Source: Micromonospora yangpuensis | GTDB taxonomy: Bacteria > Actinomycetota > Actinomycetes > Mycobacteriales > Micromonosporaceae | Assembly (NCBI RefSeq): GCF_900091615.1 | Contig: NZ_FMIA01000002.1 | Location: 3,286,001 to 3,350,000 of the forward strand | Direction of reading: 5' to 3' | DNA: 64,000 nucleotides | In this document: positions 1 through 8,980 of the stretch, one piece after another | Layout of the letters: every line of letters begins with the position of its first letter | How positions within the stretch are numbered: position 1 is the first letter of the stretch | Notes under the pieces: generated by a model | Databases searched by the model: none | What the model was told of the DNA's origin: nothing | What the model saw: the letters and a program-made list of their open reading frames with translations, nothing else | Translations under genes and position numbers: made by a program

Positions 1-1
1 C

Positions 2-670
2 ATCATCCTCGGCGGCAGTGGGATCTACTTCCTGCAGACCGTCTACGGTGACGAGCTCACCCTGGCCAACGTGCTCACCGCGTTGCTGTTGGTCTCGGAC
101 AACACGGCGGTACGGATGTGCGGCCGGGTGGTGCCGGCGCTGGAGATCAACGAGATCCTCGCCGCGAAGGGGTTCGCCCACACCCGGGTGGAGCCGGTGG
201 CCAACCCGAACCGGTTCTACCTCGGGGTCACCACGCCCCGGGAGACCCACGACCTGCTCCGGCGGCTGGCCGCCCGGACGTTGCTGTCGACCCGGTCGGC
301 GAACTTCCTGCTGGGCATCCTGCGCTGGATCAACGGCTACCACGACGGCATCCGCCGGGACATGTCCTCGGCGCAGCGCAGTCGGGTGGCCACCAAGTAC
401 GGCGCCGACTACGACACCCGGGGCGCGGCCCGGCACGAGGCCGGCATCATGTTCGACGCCACCGGCGCGCCGGCGCTCACCTACGCGTTCTTCGCCGACT
501 CCCTCGGCGACCTGGACAACTACGGTGGGACCCACCCGGCGGTACGGGCGCACGCCGCGTTGGGCCGGCTCCTGCTCGACACCGTCGACACCGCCGGGGT
601 CGCGGCGTCGGTGGCCGGCGCGCAGCCACGCCAGCGGCTCGTGCCGTTCCGCCCCGTCAACGGCGGCTGA
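2..670 (+). CDS. Class A beta-lactamase-like serine hydrolase (5' truncated)
   Basis: The reading frame is open from the window edge, and 222 residues are visible. It belongs to the beta-lactamase enzyme family (PF13354 type). The SDN loop is present as LLVSDNTAVRM near visible residues 36-46. The usual KTG strand appears to be replaced by RHEAG (around position 435), as in many actinobacterial beta-lactamase-related hydrolases of unproven activity. The SxxK catalytic pair and any signal peptide lie upstream of the window, so I cannot say whether it is exported or hydrolyses beta-lactams. An unrelated secreted protease gene follows 114 bases downstream. Confidence 0.75.
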   Translation: MILGGSGIYFLQTVYGDELTLANVLTALLLVSDNTAVRMCGRVVPALEINEILAAKGFAHTRVEPVANPNRFYLGVTTPRETHDLLRRLAARTLLSTRSANFLLGILRWINGYHDGIRRDMSSAQRSRVATKYGADYDTRGAARHEAGIMFDATGAPALTYAFFADSLGDLDNYGGTHPAVRAHAALGRLLLDTVDTAGVAASVAGAQPRQRLVPFRPVNGG

Positions 671-784
671 GCGGAGCCGGCGGTACGGCGGGCCCCGACG
701 GTCCGGGCGTGGCTGTTGTGTCCGGCCGCCGCAGCGCGGATGCTGTACCCACAGTCATCCATGCTGATCAATTCGGAGGTCAGG

Positions 785-1642
785 ATGCGTCGTACCCCGA
801 TCGGTACCCTCGTCACGGCCGTGCTGCTCCTGCTCGTACCGGCCGGCGCACCCGCCCGGGCGGCGTCGCCGCCCGATCCCGCCACGGTGTCGGCGGCGCT
901 GGCCGGGGTGCGGACCGCCGGCACCACCTGGGGCCTGGACCCGGCCACCGGCCGGGTCACCCTCGGCGTCGACGACACCGTGGGCGCGGCCGACCTGGCG
1001 GTGCTGCGGGCCACCGCCGAGCGGGCCGGCGCGCTGCTGCGCCGGGAGCCGGGCCGGTTGCGCCCGCTGATCGCCGCCGGCCAGGCGATCCACGGCAGCG
1101 GCGGGGCGCGCTGCTCGCTCGGGCTCAACGCCCGTCGGGGCACCACCTGGTACGCCGTCACCGCCGGACACTGCACCGCCACCGCGACCACCTGGTACGC
1201 CGACAGCGCCCGGACCTCGCCGCTCGGCCCGCGGGTGGCCACCAGCTTCCCCGGCGACGACTACGGGCTGATCCAGCACACCGGTGGCCTGCCGCACCCC
1301 GGCGCGATCCACACCTACCCGGGTCAGCTGCCGGTCGCCGGCACCGGCACCGCCCTCGTCGGGCAGGCCGTCTGCCGCAGCGGCGCCACCACCGGTGTGC
1401 GGTGCGGTACCGTCACCGCGCTCAACCAGACGGTCAACTACGCCCAGGGCTCCGTCTCCGGCCTGATCCGCACCAACATCTGCGCCGAGTCCGGGGACAG
1501 CGGCGGTCCGCTCTACGTCGCCGCGACCGGGGTCGTGCTCGGCATTCTCTCCGGCGGCAGCGGCAACTGCACCTCCGGCGGCAGCACCTACTACCAGCCG
1601 ATCAACGAGATCCTCGCCGCGTACGGGCTGACCGTGCGGTGA
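785..1642 (+). CDS. Secreted S1 family (streptogrisin/alpha-lytic type) serine protease
   Basis: The 285-residue precursor has a Sec signal peptide (about residues 1-27, ending ARA-A), a short pro-region (about 28-105) and a chymotrypsin-fold domain. The triad is visible: His129 in TAGHC, Asp159 in PGDDYGL and Ser239 in GDSGGP. Cysteines at 110/130 and 197/207 fit the conserved disulfides of this family. The ATG at 785 is chosen because GGAGGT lies just upstream (775-780) and the signal peptide starts there; in-frame starts further upstream would add an unlikely N-terminal extension. It is likely an extracellular degradative endopeptidase. A perfect hairpin follows the stop codon. Confidence 0.9.
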   Translation: MRRTPIGTLVTAVLLLLVPAGAPARAASPPDPATVSAALAGVRTAGTTWGLDPATGRVTLGVDDTVGAADLAVLRATAERAGALLRREPGRLRPLIAAGQAIHGSGGARCSLGLNARRGTTWYAVTAGHCTATATTWYADSARTSPLGPRVATSFPGDDYGLIQHTGGLPHPGAIHTYPGQLPVAGTGTALVGQAVCRSGATTGVRCGTVTALNQTVNYAQGSVSGLIRTNICAESGDSGGPLYVAATGVVLGILSGGSGNCTSGGSTYYQPINEILAAYGLTVR

Positions 1643-1665
1643 TCCGCCGCCGGCGGTAGGTGGGT

Positions 1666-1697
1666 GCCGGGCGGTGAGGGGTCCCTCACCGCCCGGC
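1666..1697. terminator. Bidirectional hairpin terminator
   Basis: A perfect 15-bp inverted repeat (GCCGGGCGGTGAGGG at 1666-1680, its complement at 1683-1697) separates two convergent genes, the S1 protease and the SnoaL-like gene. There is no clear T tract, which is normal for high-GC actinobacteria. Confidence 0.75.
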
Positions 1698-1782
1698 GGC
1701 CGACGCGACCGTACCGCGCACCGGAACGGTGCGGGCGCGTCGGCGGCTCGGGGTGTCGGTCATACCGGACCGTCGCGGCGGG

Positions 1783-2247
1783 TCAGCAGGTAGGTGAGGG
1801 CTCCGCCGCCGGGAAGCTGGAGCGGCCCCACCGGTCGTCGGGGCCGGGCGCGACGAAGTAGTACCGCCGGTAGCCGAGCAGCATTCCGTCGTCGCCGACG
1901 GTGAAGACGTCGACGAAGTCGTGCGTTCCGGTGGGTTGTCCCGGCCGTGGGGTCACCGGCCCGGTGTACCGGCCGGTCACCGCCACCCCGTCGCCGTCGG
2001 CGATGACCTTGTGGATCTGGTGCCGGGCGGGTGGGCCGGCCACCTGCGCGTGGGTACGCAGCACCTCGGCCCGGCCGCGTCCGTGGGCCAGGTCCGGGCG
2101 GCGGACCTGGACGTCCTCGTCGAGAAGTGAGCCGTACGCGTCGATGTCGCCGGTGTCCAGGTAGTGGTACGACAAGCGCACGTGGTCGACTCCGGCAGCG
2201 GTCACCGCCGCGCTTCGGGGCGGGCGCATGCCCCCGTGGCTGCTCAT
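1783..2247 (-). CDS. SnoaL-like / NTF2-fold protein
   Basis: The 154-residue protein has the pattern of the SnoaL-like family (PF13577 type): an N-terminal helix with YHYLDTGDIDAYGSLLDEDV, then HKVIADGDGVAVTGRYTG and a C-terminal strand with YRRYYFVAPG. Members are small cone-shaped alpha+beta barrels acting as cyclases, isomerases, dehydratases or ligand binders, so no reaction can be assigned. The ATG at 2247 is preceded by an AGGAAGGA ribosome binding site; the frame stays open further upstream without a better start. It is divergent from the SARP regulator and could be part of its regulon, but nothing ties it to the peptide pathway. Confidence 0.75.
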   Translation of the reverse strand: MSSHGGMRPPRSAAVTAAGVDHVRLSYHYLDTGDIDAYGSLLDEDVQVRRPDLAHGRGRAEVLRTHAQVAGPPARHQIHKVIADGDGVAVTGRYTGPVTPRPGQPTGTHDFVDVFTVGDDGMLLGYRRYYFVAPGPDDRWGRSSFPAAEPSPTC

Positions 2248-2567
2248 CCGGTCGTCCTTCCTGCCAGCTTCCCCGTTCGCCCACCTGCCGTGGCCGTTAC
2301 CGGAAACTGTCGGCCAACGAGGCAACTCCGGCCTATCACCGCGCTTTCCCCGTCGTGGGACGTCTCGGGTGTCGCTGGTGTGTCTCCTCGGCTCGGTCGC
2401 CGAACGCTGCGGGGCGCGTACCCAGGGTGTGGACCAGTCGGGGTGGGTCGCGCAACCTACGGACGGGTCGAAGAGATGATCTCTCTGCTGGTGGACAGCG
2501 ACCGCCCCGATGCGGTGAGCTACATGAAGAATAGTCATTTCTGAATAGCTGTCGGTACGGGAGACAC
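2248..2567. promoter_or_regulatory. Divergent intergenic region with a 13-bp palindrome
   Basis: This 320-base gap separates the SnoaL-like gene (-) and the SARP gene (+) and should hold both promoters. It contains a perfect palindrome, AGAGATGATCTCT at 2470-2482, about 85 bases before the SARP start, and an AT-richer stretch at about 2515-2550 that could hold the SARP promoter. No gene is supported inside it. Confidence 0.4.
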
Positions 2568-5500
2568 ATGCCCGACTCGTTCACCGCCAGACCAGCGGCC
2601 ACCACCGGGATCATGTTCCGGGTGCTCGGCCCCCTGCAGGTGGAAGGGCCGGCCGGCACGGTACGGATTCCCCCCGGTCGGCAGGAGATCATCCTCGCCT
2701 GCCTGTTGATGGAGGCGGGCCGGGTGGTCGCCACCGACCGGCTGCTCGACCTGATCTGGCACGAGGAGCCCCCCGACACCGCCCGTACCCAGATCCAGAT
2801 CTGCGTGTCCCGCATCCGCAAGAGCTTCACCGCCGCCGGGCTGTCCGCCTCGGTGGTCTCCCGCGCCCCCGGCTACCTGCTGCGCACCGACGAGGACACG
2901 GTGGACCTGCACGTGTTCAACCGGCAGGTGACCGCGGCGCGGGTGCTGGTCAAGGAAGGCCGGCTCGCCGAGGCGGCGGAGAGCCTACGGGCGGCCGTGG
3001 CGCTCTGGCGCGGTCCCTGCCTCAGCGGCATCCCGAGCGAGGCCCTGCGCACCCGCGGCCTGCGGCTCGACGAGGACCGGCTCACCGCCATCGAGACCTA
3101 CCTGGAGCTGGAGCTCGGGCTGGGCCGCAGTCACGAGATCGTGGGCGAGGCCAGCCGGCTGGTGCACGAGTACCCGCTGCGCGAGCGGCTGCGTGGCCAG
3201 CTGATGCTCGCGCTGTACCGCTCCGGGCGCCAGGCCGAGGCGCTGGACGTCTACCGGGCCGGCCGGGAACTGCTCGCCGAGGAGCTGGGACTGGCCCCCG
3301 GTGAGGAGCTGCGCCAGTTGGAGGGCGCGATCCTCGCCGGTGACCCGGCGGCCCTGCACGCCACCGGGGCCCCGGCGCCGGAACCGGTCCGACCGCCGGT
3401 CGCCTCCGTCCACCCGACGCCGTACGGCGAGGAGCGTCCCCACCAGCTGCCGGCGGACACCGCCGACTTCGTCACCAGCGAACCACTTGTGCGGTCCCTG
3501 GAACGGGCGCTGCTCGGCGACGACGGCCAACGGGCGCTCGGTGTGGTGGTCATCGCCGGCAAACCCGGGATCGGCAAGAGCGCGCTCGGCACCCACCTGG
3601 CCCACCGCCTCGGCGGCGAACGCTTCCCCGACGGCCAGCTCTACTGTGACCTGCGGGGCGCCGGCACCGAGCCGGTGAGCACCAAGGACGCCCTCGGCCG
3701 GTTCCTGCGGGCGCTGGGCATCCCCGGCCCGGTCATCCCCGACGACACCGACGAACGCGCCGAGATGTACCGGACACTGCTGGCCACCCGTCGGATGCTG
3801 GTGGTGCTCGACGACGCGGCCAGCGAGCGCCAGATCAGCCCGCTGCTGCCCGGCAGCAGCAGCTGCGCGGTCCTGGTCACCAGCCGCTCCCGGTTGACCG
3901 CGCTGCCCGGCGCGCACCGGGTCGAGCTGGACGTGCTCGACCAGACCCAGGCCCTCGACCTGCTCGGCCGGGTGATCGGCACCGAGCGGGTCGAGCGGGA
4001 GCCGGAGGCCGCCGCCGCCCTGGTCCGTACCGTCGGTGGCCTGCCGCTGGCGCTGCGGATCGTCGCGGCCCGGCTGGCGGCCCGACCACACTGGACGCTG
4101 GCCTCGATGGTGCACCGGCTGGCCAACGAGCGGCACCGCCTCGACGAGCTGGCCCACGGTGAGATGACCATGCGGGCCAGTCTCTCGCTCACCCACGACG
4201 GGCTGAACCGGGCCGACCGCCGGCTGCTGCGCCTGTTCAGCCTGGCGCAGGGCCCGACCGTGCCCGGCTGGATCGCCGGGGCGCTGCTGGACGACCACCG
4301 GCCGATCCCGTCGGACCTCGTCGAGCCGCTTGTCGACGTGCAGATGCTGGACGCCGTCGCGGTGGAGAGCACCGGCGAGTTCCGCTACCGCTTCCACGAG
4401 GTCATCCGGCTCTTCGCCCGCGAGCAGCTGGCCCTCAACGACAGCCCGGCCGTGCAGCTCGCGGCGACCGAACGGATGATCGGCGGGTGGCTGGCGATCA
4501 CCGAACAGGCCCACGCCCGGGTCTACGGCGGTGACTTCACCGTGCTGCGCGGCACCGCCGCCCGCTGGTCACCCCCGACCGACTACGTCGACGGACTGCT
4601 CACCGACCCGATCGAGTGGCTCGACAGCGAACAGGCCAACCTCTGCCTGGCCGTGGACCAGGCCGCCCAGGCCGGCCTCGACGAGCTCTGCTGGGACCTG
4701 GCCACCACCCTGGTCACCCTCTTCGAGGCGCGCGGCTACTTCGACCACTGGGAACGGACCCACCAGCGGGCGCTGCAGGTGACCCGGGCGGCGGACAACC
4801 GACGCGGCACCGCCGCCGTACTCAGCTCACTGGGCACCCTGCACATCAGTCGGCAACAACCCGACCAGGCCCGCCGGTCGCTCAGCGCCGCCCAGGAGAC
4901 CTTCGACGAACTCGGTGACCTGCACGGGTTGGCGCTCTGCCGACGGGACCTGGCCCTGCTGGAACGGCAGGGCGGCGACGACGACCGGGCCCTGGTGCTC
5001 TACGAACACGCGGCGCGGGACTTCGAACGGGTCGGGGACATCGTCGGCCGGGCCACGGTACTGACCCAGAGCGCGCACATCTGGATGCGCCGGGGACACA
5101 GCGCGGTGGCCCAGGCCCAGCTGGAGGAGTCGCTGGAGATCTTCCGGTCGGTCGGGTACAGCCGGGGCGAGGCCCACGCCCTGCGCCGGGCCGGCCAGGT
5201 GCTGTTACAGCGGGGGGAGCACGCCCAGGCCGAGCAGACCCTGGCCGGGGTGCTGACCATGGTGCGCCGCAGCGGGGACATCATCGGCGAGGGACACCTG
5301 CTGCGCAACCTCGGCGAGGTGCACGCCGCCACCGGCCGGTACGAGCAGGCCAGGGGCGCCTTCGAACGGGCGCTGGCGGTACGGGAGCAGATCATGGACC
5401 ACGGCGGGGCGGCGGCGGTCCGGCTGGACCTCGCCCGGCTGATGGCCCGCGCCGGCGCCCGTGGTCGGGCGGGGGAGTTGCTGGAGAACGCGGTGGCCAC

Positions 5501-5588
5501 GTTCCGCGAGCGGGGGATGCGGCATGAGCTGCGGGAGGCGGAGCGGCTGCTGGGGGAGATCGCCGCGAGCCGGCCCGCCGCCTCCTGA
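2568..5588 (+). CDS. AfsR/SARP family regulator (wHTH-BTAD-NB-ARC-TPR)
   Basis: The 1006-residue protein has the full AfsR architecture. An OmpR-like winged-helix DNA-binding domain (about 15-95) is followed by a bacterial transcriptional activation domain (about 100-245, ending EELGLAPGEELRQLEGAIL). Next comes an NB-ARC ATPase (about 300-560) with an intact P-loop (AGKPGIGKSAL) and Walker B (MLVVLDDA), then C-terminal TPR repeats (about 720-1000). SARPs activate antibiotic clusters by binding heptameric direct repeats near -35 elements. The start at 2568 has GGGAGA upstream; an internal ATG at 2613 (MFRVLGPL) lies closer to the domain edge and is an alternative. Its position at the cluster border makes it the likely pathway activator. 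Confidence 0.9.
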   Translation: MPDSFTARPAATTGIMFRVLGPLQVEGPAGTVRIPPGRQEIILACLLMEAGRVVATDRLLDLIWHEEPPDTARTQIQICVSRIRKSFTAAGLSASVVSRAPGYLLRTDEDTVDLHVFNRQVTAARVLVKEGRLAEAAESLRAAVALWRGPCLSGIPSEALRTRGLRLDEDRLTAIETYLELELGLGRSHEIVGEASRLVHEYPLRERLRGQLMLALYRSGRQAEALDVYRAGRELLAEELGLAPGEELRQLEGAILAGDPAALHATGAPAPEPVRPPVASVHPTPYGEERPHQLPADTADFVTSEPLVRSLERALLGDDGQRALGVVVIAGKPGIGKSALGTHLAHRLGGERFPDGQLYCDLRGAGTEPVSTKDALGRFLRALGIPGPVIPDDTDERAEMYRTLLATRRMLVVLDDAASERQISPLLPGSSSCAVLVTSRSRLTALPGAHRVELDVLDQTQALDLLGRVIGTERVEREPEAAAALVRTVGGLPLALRIVAARLAARPHWTLASMVHRLANERHRLDELAHGEMTMRASLSLTHDGLNRADRRLLRLFSLAQGPTVPGWIAGALLDDHRPIPSDLVEPLVDVQMLDAVAVESTGEFRYRFHEVIRLFAREQLALNDSPAVQLAATERMIGGWLAITEQAHARVYGGDFTVLRGTAARWSPPTDYVDGLLTDPIEWLDSEQANLCLAVDQAAQAGLDELCWDLATTLVTLFEARGYFDHWERTHQRALQVTRAADNRRGTAAVLSSLGTLHISRQQPDQARRSLSAAQETFDELGDLHGLALCRRDLALLERQGGDDDRALVLYEHAARDFERVGDIVGRATVLTQSAHIWMRRGHSAVAQAQLEESLEIFRSVGYSRGEAHALRRAGQVLLQRGEHAQAEQTLAGVLTMVRRSGDIIGEGHLLRNLGEVHAATGRYEQARGAFERALAVREQIMDHGGAAAVRLDLARLMARAGARGRAGELLENAVATFRERGMRHELREAERLLGEIAASRPAAS

Positions 5589-5598
5589 GGCGGGTCGG

Positions 5599-5781
5599 TC
5601 AGTCCCAGGGGTGGTTGTCGGTGCTGGCGCTCGGGGTGGGGGTCGGCGTGACCACCACGGCGGTGCCGCCCGGCCCGGAGGTGCCCGTCTCGCCGGCCTG
5701 CGCGGTGGCCGCGCCGAAGGCGACGAACCCGGTGATCGTGGCGGCCAGAGCGAAGATCCTCAGCGTGGCGGTGCGGCGCAT
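5599..5781 (-). CDS. Small exported peptide, 60 residues
   Basis: The peptide has a basic start (MRRTATLRIF), a hydrophobic core and an AxA site (TAQA-GE) near residue 29. That leaves a mature tail of about 31 residues rich in Thr, Pro, Ser and Gly and ending DNHPWD. An AAGGAG ribosome binding site sits 5 bases before the ATG. It is convergent with the SARP gene (10 bases apart) and divergent from the XRE regulator. I do not recognise a family; a secreted low-complexity peptide or a peptide signal are both possible. The signal peptide and ribosome binding site support its being a real gene. Confidence 0.65.
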   Translation of the reverse strand: MRRTATLRIFALAATITGFVAFGAATAQAGETGTSGPGGTAVVVTPTPTPSASTDNHPWD

Positions 5782-6055
5782 GTCGACTCCTTCGAGGCTT
5801 TCCCGGTGGTGTTGGCTCCACGCTAACGACCAGCGGAATCGCGCCGTTATCCCAGCAGTTATCCCGCTGCTATCACCGGTGTCGCCGGTGGCCGCCGCCG
5901 TGATGGGGGCGCTTGGGCGCGTGATGCCGCGCCGATAGCGCCGTGCGGACGATGGACCCCGACGAGGAGAAATCCCAGCCATGGGATTGACGGCAACCGT
6001 CGGCTCCCCGTCGCGCACCATCCCCACTGCCGCCGGAGAAAGTGGAGAACGCGAC
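5782..6055. promoter_or_regulatory. Divergent promoter region with GTTATCCC direct repeats
   Basis: This gap lies between the small exported peptide (-) and the XRE/NB-ARC regulator (+). It holds two exact 8-base direct repeats, GTTATCCC at 5846-5853 and 5858-5865, with a weaker third copy (CTATCACC) at 5870-5877, all at 12-base spacing. Tandem spacing close to one helical turn is typical of sites for OmpR-type winged-helix or SARP proteins, so they may be operators. No experiment is implied. Confidence 0.4.
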
Positions 6056-7402
6056 ATGAGCATCGACGTGGTGACCAACGAGGACGTTCCGCAGTTCGGC
6101 CTGCTGATTCGCCAGCACCGCACGCGCATCGGGCTGACCCAGCGGGAGCTGGCGGACTTCTCCACGGTCAGCGTCCGGGCGATCCGCGACCTCGAACAGG
6201 GCCGGGCCCGCCGACCCCGCCAGGACACCGTCCGGCTGATCGCCGACGGCCTGCGGCTGGGCCTGCGGGCCCGCGCCGACCTGGAGACCGCCGCCAACCA
6301 GGGGCGGACCAGCTGGGCGGTCAAGGCCAGCTACGAGGCCGACCCGCCGGCGGCGCCGGTCGTCGCCGACTGCCTGTTCGGGCGGGAGCAGGAGAGCGCG
6401 GTCGTCACCGGCGAGCTGGCCGGTGGCGCCGAGCGGCTGGTCACCGTGGTGGGGATGACCGGCGTCGGCCGTACCCGGCTCGCCCTGGAGGTGGCGGCCC
6501 GGCTGCACGCCGCCGACCACACCCCGGTGCTCTGGTGTGCCCTGACCGAGCAGCCGGGCGGACCCGCCGGCGGGGACCGGATGGCCGCGCTGGTCCGGGG
6601 CTGCGTCGAGCAGCTCTTCGAGCCCGCCACGGACGCCCCGGGTGCCGCGGCGGCCGGCGAGGACCTCGCCGCGTTCGTGGAGACCGTCGCCGAGCGCCCG
6701 CCGCTGCTGGTGATCGACGGGGTCGGCGACCGGGCCGCCCGGCCGGAACGCTTCGCCCAGCTGCTGCGGCACTGCCCGGGACTACGGGTGCTGGTCACCG
6801 CCGAGCACCCCCTGGAGGTGCCGGGCGAGCGCCCGTTCCTGCTCACCCCCCTGATGCTGCCCGAGGAGACCGACCCGGCGGACCCTTCGGCGATCGGACG
6901 GTCAGCCGCGGTCCGGCTCTTCGTCGACCGGGCCCGGCGGGTCCGGCCGGACTTCACCCTCACCGCCGCCGACGCGCCGCTGGTCGCCGAGATCTGCCGG
7001 CGGGTCGACGGGCTGCCGCTGGCCCTGCAGGCGGCGGCGTCCTGGCTGGTCGTCTACGACATCACCATGCTGCACCAGTGCCTGCACGGCGATCCGGCCG
7101 GTCTGCTGCAGCACGTGGCCGGTGCCGAGGGCGGCAACCGGTTGCGCGACACGCTGCACCGCAGGCTGGCCCGGCTGCCGGTGGCCGACCGGGAGCTGCT
7201 GGCCACCCTCTGCGCCCGTGGCGACAGCTTCGGTCTGCCCGACGTGATGGCCCTGACCGGCCGTGGCGTGGCCGACAGCGGCCGGGTGGTGCGGGACCTG
7301 GTCCTGCACGGCCTGGTCCGCCCGAGCTACGACCACGGGCAGTCCCGGTTCCGGATCCTGCACCTGGTCCGCGCCGTGCACCTCGGCGCCACCCCGGCCT
7401 GA
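6056..7402 (+). CDS. XRE-family HTH / NB-ARC regulator
   Basis: The 448-residue protein starts with an XRE helix-turn-helix (about residues 12-75; IGLTQRELADFSTVSVRAIRDLEQG) followed by an NB-ARC-like ATPase (about 100-350) and no TPR block. The P-loop reads GMTGVGRTRLA, with Arg in place of the essential Lys, so nucleotide hydrolysis is doubtful; Walker B is present (PLLVIDGV). The ATG at 6056 follows a GGAGA-type ribosome binding site; an in-frame ATG at 5981 would add 25 residues of no visible domain. It probably acts as a second cluster regulator. A hairpin follows the stop. Confidence 0.85.
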   Translation: MSIDVVTNEDVPQFGLLIRQHRTRIGLTQRELADFSTVSVRAIRDLEQGRARRPRQDTVRLIADGLRLGLRARADLETAANQGRTSWAVKASYEADPPAAPVVADCLFGREQESAVVTGELAGGAERLVTVVGMTGVGRTRLALEVAARLHAADHTPVLWCALTEQPGGPAGGDRMAALVRGCVEQLFEPATDAPGAAAAGEDLAAFVETVAERPPLLVIDGVGDRAARPERFAQLLRHCPGLRVLVTAEHPLEVPGERPFLLTPLMLPEETDPADPSAIGRSAAVRLFVDRARRVRPDFTLTAADAPLVAEICRRVDGLPLALQAAASWLVVYDITMLHQCLHGDPAGLLQHVAGAEGGNRLRDTLHRRLARLPVADRELLATLCARGDSFGLPDVMALTGRGVADSGRVVRDLVLHGLVRPSYDHGQSRFRILHLVRAVHLGATPA

Positions 7403-7444
7403 CCGGGCGGGGCATCGACGGGATGCCGACCCGACCCGACGGGC

Positions 7445-7476
7445 GGCACCCGCCGCGCAACTGCTGCGCGGGTGCC
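7445..7476 (+). terminator. Candidate terminator after the XRE/NB-ARC gene
   Basis: Inverted arms GGCACCCG (7445-7452) and CGGGTGCC (7469-7476), with a smaller inner stem CGCA/TGCG, form a GC-rich hairpin 43 bases after the stop. It would separate the regulator from the biosynthetic operon that starts at 7588. Confidence 0.5.
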
Positions 7477-7587
7477 GGAACAACTGCCGCACCCCGGCTG
7501 ACACCGCCGGTTGAATGACTGCACATCGAGTCCGAAGGCCCGGCGCGACCGCCGCCGAGCTCGATCGACGTACGAGGGAGGACGACC

Positions 7588-8634
7588 TTGTCGGCTACTG
7601 TCGAACAGCGCACGAACACCGTGACGGCGGTCATCGCCGGACTCGGCGCGTACCTGCCCGAGCAGGTGGTGAAGAACGACGAGATCGCCGCCCGACTCGG
7701 CGTCACCACCGACTGGATCCGCGACCGCACCGGCATCGAACAGCGGTTCGTCTGCGAACCCACGGCTGCCACCAGCGATCTCGCGGTCGAGGCCGGCCGA
7801 CGGGCCCTGGCGTCCTGCGGCAACCCGACCGTCGACTTTCTGATCCTGGCCACCTGCACCCCGGACCACCCGTTCCCGGCCACCGCACCCGCCGTCGCCG
7901 CCCGCCTCGGGCTCGCCGGCATCGCGGCCTTCGACCTCAACGCCGCCTGCTCCGGTTTCGTCTACGCCCTGTCCGTCGGCGCCGGCATGCTCGCCTCCGG
8001 GGCGTACGGCACCGGGCTGGTCATCGGCGCCGACGCCGTCTCCACCATCCTCGACACCTCCGACCCGATCACCTCCCCGATCTTCGGCGACGGCGCCGGC
8101 GCGGTGGTGATCCGCGCCGGCGACCCCGGCGAGCCCGGCGGTCTCACCGCCCACCTGCTCGGCAGCGACGGTGGGCTGCTGGACATCATGAAGACCCCCG
8201 CCGGTGGCTCCCGGCAACGCTCGGCCGGGATCGGCCCCGACGTCGAGCACAGCTACTTCACCATGTCCGGCCGGGCGGTCTACAAGCACGCGATCAACCG
8301 GATGAGCCTCGCCTCGACCACCGTGCTGGACCAGGTGGGCTGGAGCGTCGACGACGTCGACTGGCTCGTCGCCCACCAGGCCAACCGGCGGATCCTCACC
8401 GCCACCGCCGAGGCCATCGGCATCCCCACCGAACGGGCGGTGATCAACGTCGACCGGGTGGCCAACACCTCGGCCGCCTCCATCCCGCTGGCCTTCGTCG
8501 ACGCGGTGACCGCCGGCACCTTCTCCGCCGGTGACCGGATCCTGCTGGCCGCCTTCGGCGGCGGCGCGACCTGGGCGGCGGCCGCACTCACCTGGCCCGA
8601 CCTGACGCTTCGACCCGGCGACGGCCTCGCCTGA
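7588..8634 (+). CDS. Beta-ketoacyl-ACP synthase III (FabH-like)
   Basis: The 348-residue thiolase-fold enzyme keeps the full KAS III triad: Cys121 (NAACSGF), His263 (VAHQANRR) and Asn293 (VANTSAAS). The family condenses an acyl-CoA starter with malonyl-ACP, and some pathway members act as acyltransferases. It starts with TTG, selected by GGGAGG 5-10 bases upstream. It is the first gene of the biosynthetic operon and is followed by an ACP and an NRPS whose first domain is a condensation domain. The simplest reading is that it makes or transfers the N-terminal acyl starter. No fatty acyl-AMP ligase is present in the window. Confidence 0.9.
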   Translation: MSATVEQRTNTVTAVIAGLGAYLPEQVVKNDEIAARLGVTTDWIRDRTGIEQRFVCEPTAATSDLAVEAGRRALASCGNPTVDFLILATCTPDHPFPATAPAVAARLGLAGIAAFDLNAACSGFVYALSVGAGMLASGAYGTGLVIGADAVSTILDTSDPITSPIFGDGAGAVVIRAGDPGEPGGLTAHLLGSDGGLLDIMKTPAGGSRQRSAGIGPDVEHSYFTMSGRAVYKHAINRMSLASTTVLDQVGWSVDDVDWLVAHQANRRILTATAEAIGIPTERAVINVDRVANTSAASIPLAFVDAVTAGTFSAGDRILLAAFGGGATWAAAALTWPDLTLRPGDGLA

Positions 8635-8711
8635 CCCCGCCGGCTCACCCCGCCCGGGGTGGGCACCACCCCATCCGCACACCCCGCCACCATCGAGATC
8701 GGAGACCGACA

Positions 8712-8945
8712 GTGAAAGACACCCTGGTACGAGTGAACGAGATCGTCCTGGAACAGGTACCGGAACTGGCCGTGCAGATCGGCCCCGCCGACCGGCTCAA
8801 CCAGGACCTGGGCATCGACTCGCTGACCTTCGTCGACATCCTCGTCAAGGTGGAGAAGAGCTTCGCCATCGAGATCGACGACGACGAACTCACCACCGTG
8901 CAGAGCGTCCAGGACATCCTCGACCTCATCCAGCGCAAGCAGTAA
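8712..8945 (+). CDS. Acyl carrier protein
   Basis: This is a 77-residue discrete ACP. The phosphopantetheine attachment Ser37 sits in LGIDSLTF, and the acidic helix II/III pattern is typical ([16 protein letters not shown]). It starts with GTG, preceded by GGAGA. Lying between the KAS III and NRPS1, it probably carries the acyl starter to the first condensation domain. The Sfp-type transferase at 46730 could activate it. A role with other enzymes of the cluster cannot be excluded. Confidence 0.93.
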   Translation: MKDTLVRVNEIVLEQVPELAVQIGPADRLNQDLGIDSLTFVDILVKVEKSFAIEIDDDELTTVQSVQDILDLIQRKQ

Positions 8946-8980
8946 CCGCCCGTTCCACCTTCTCCAGATGGGGGTCCACC

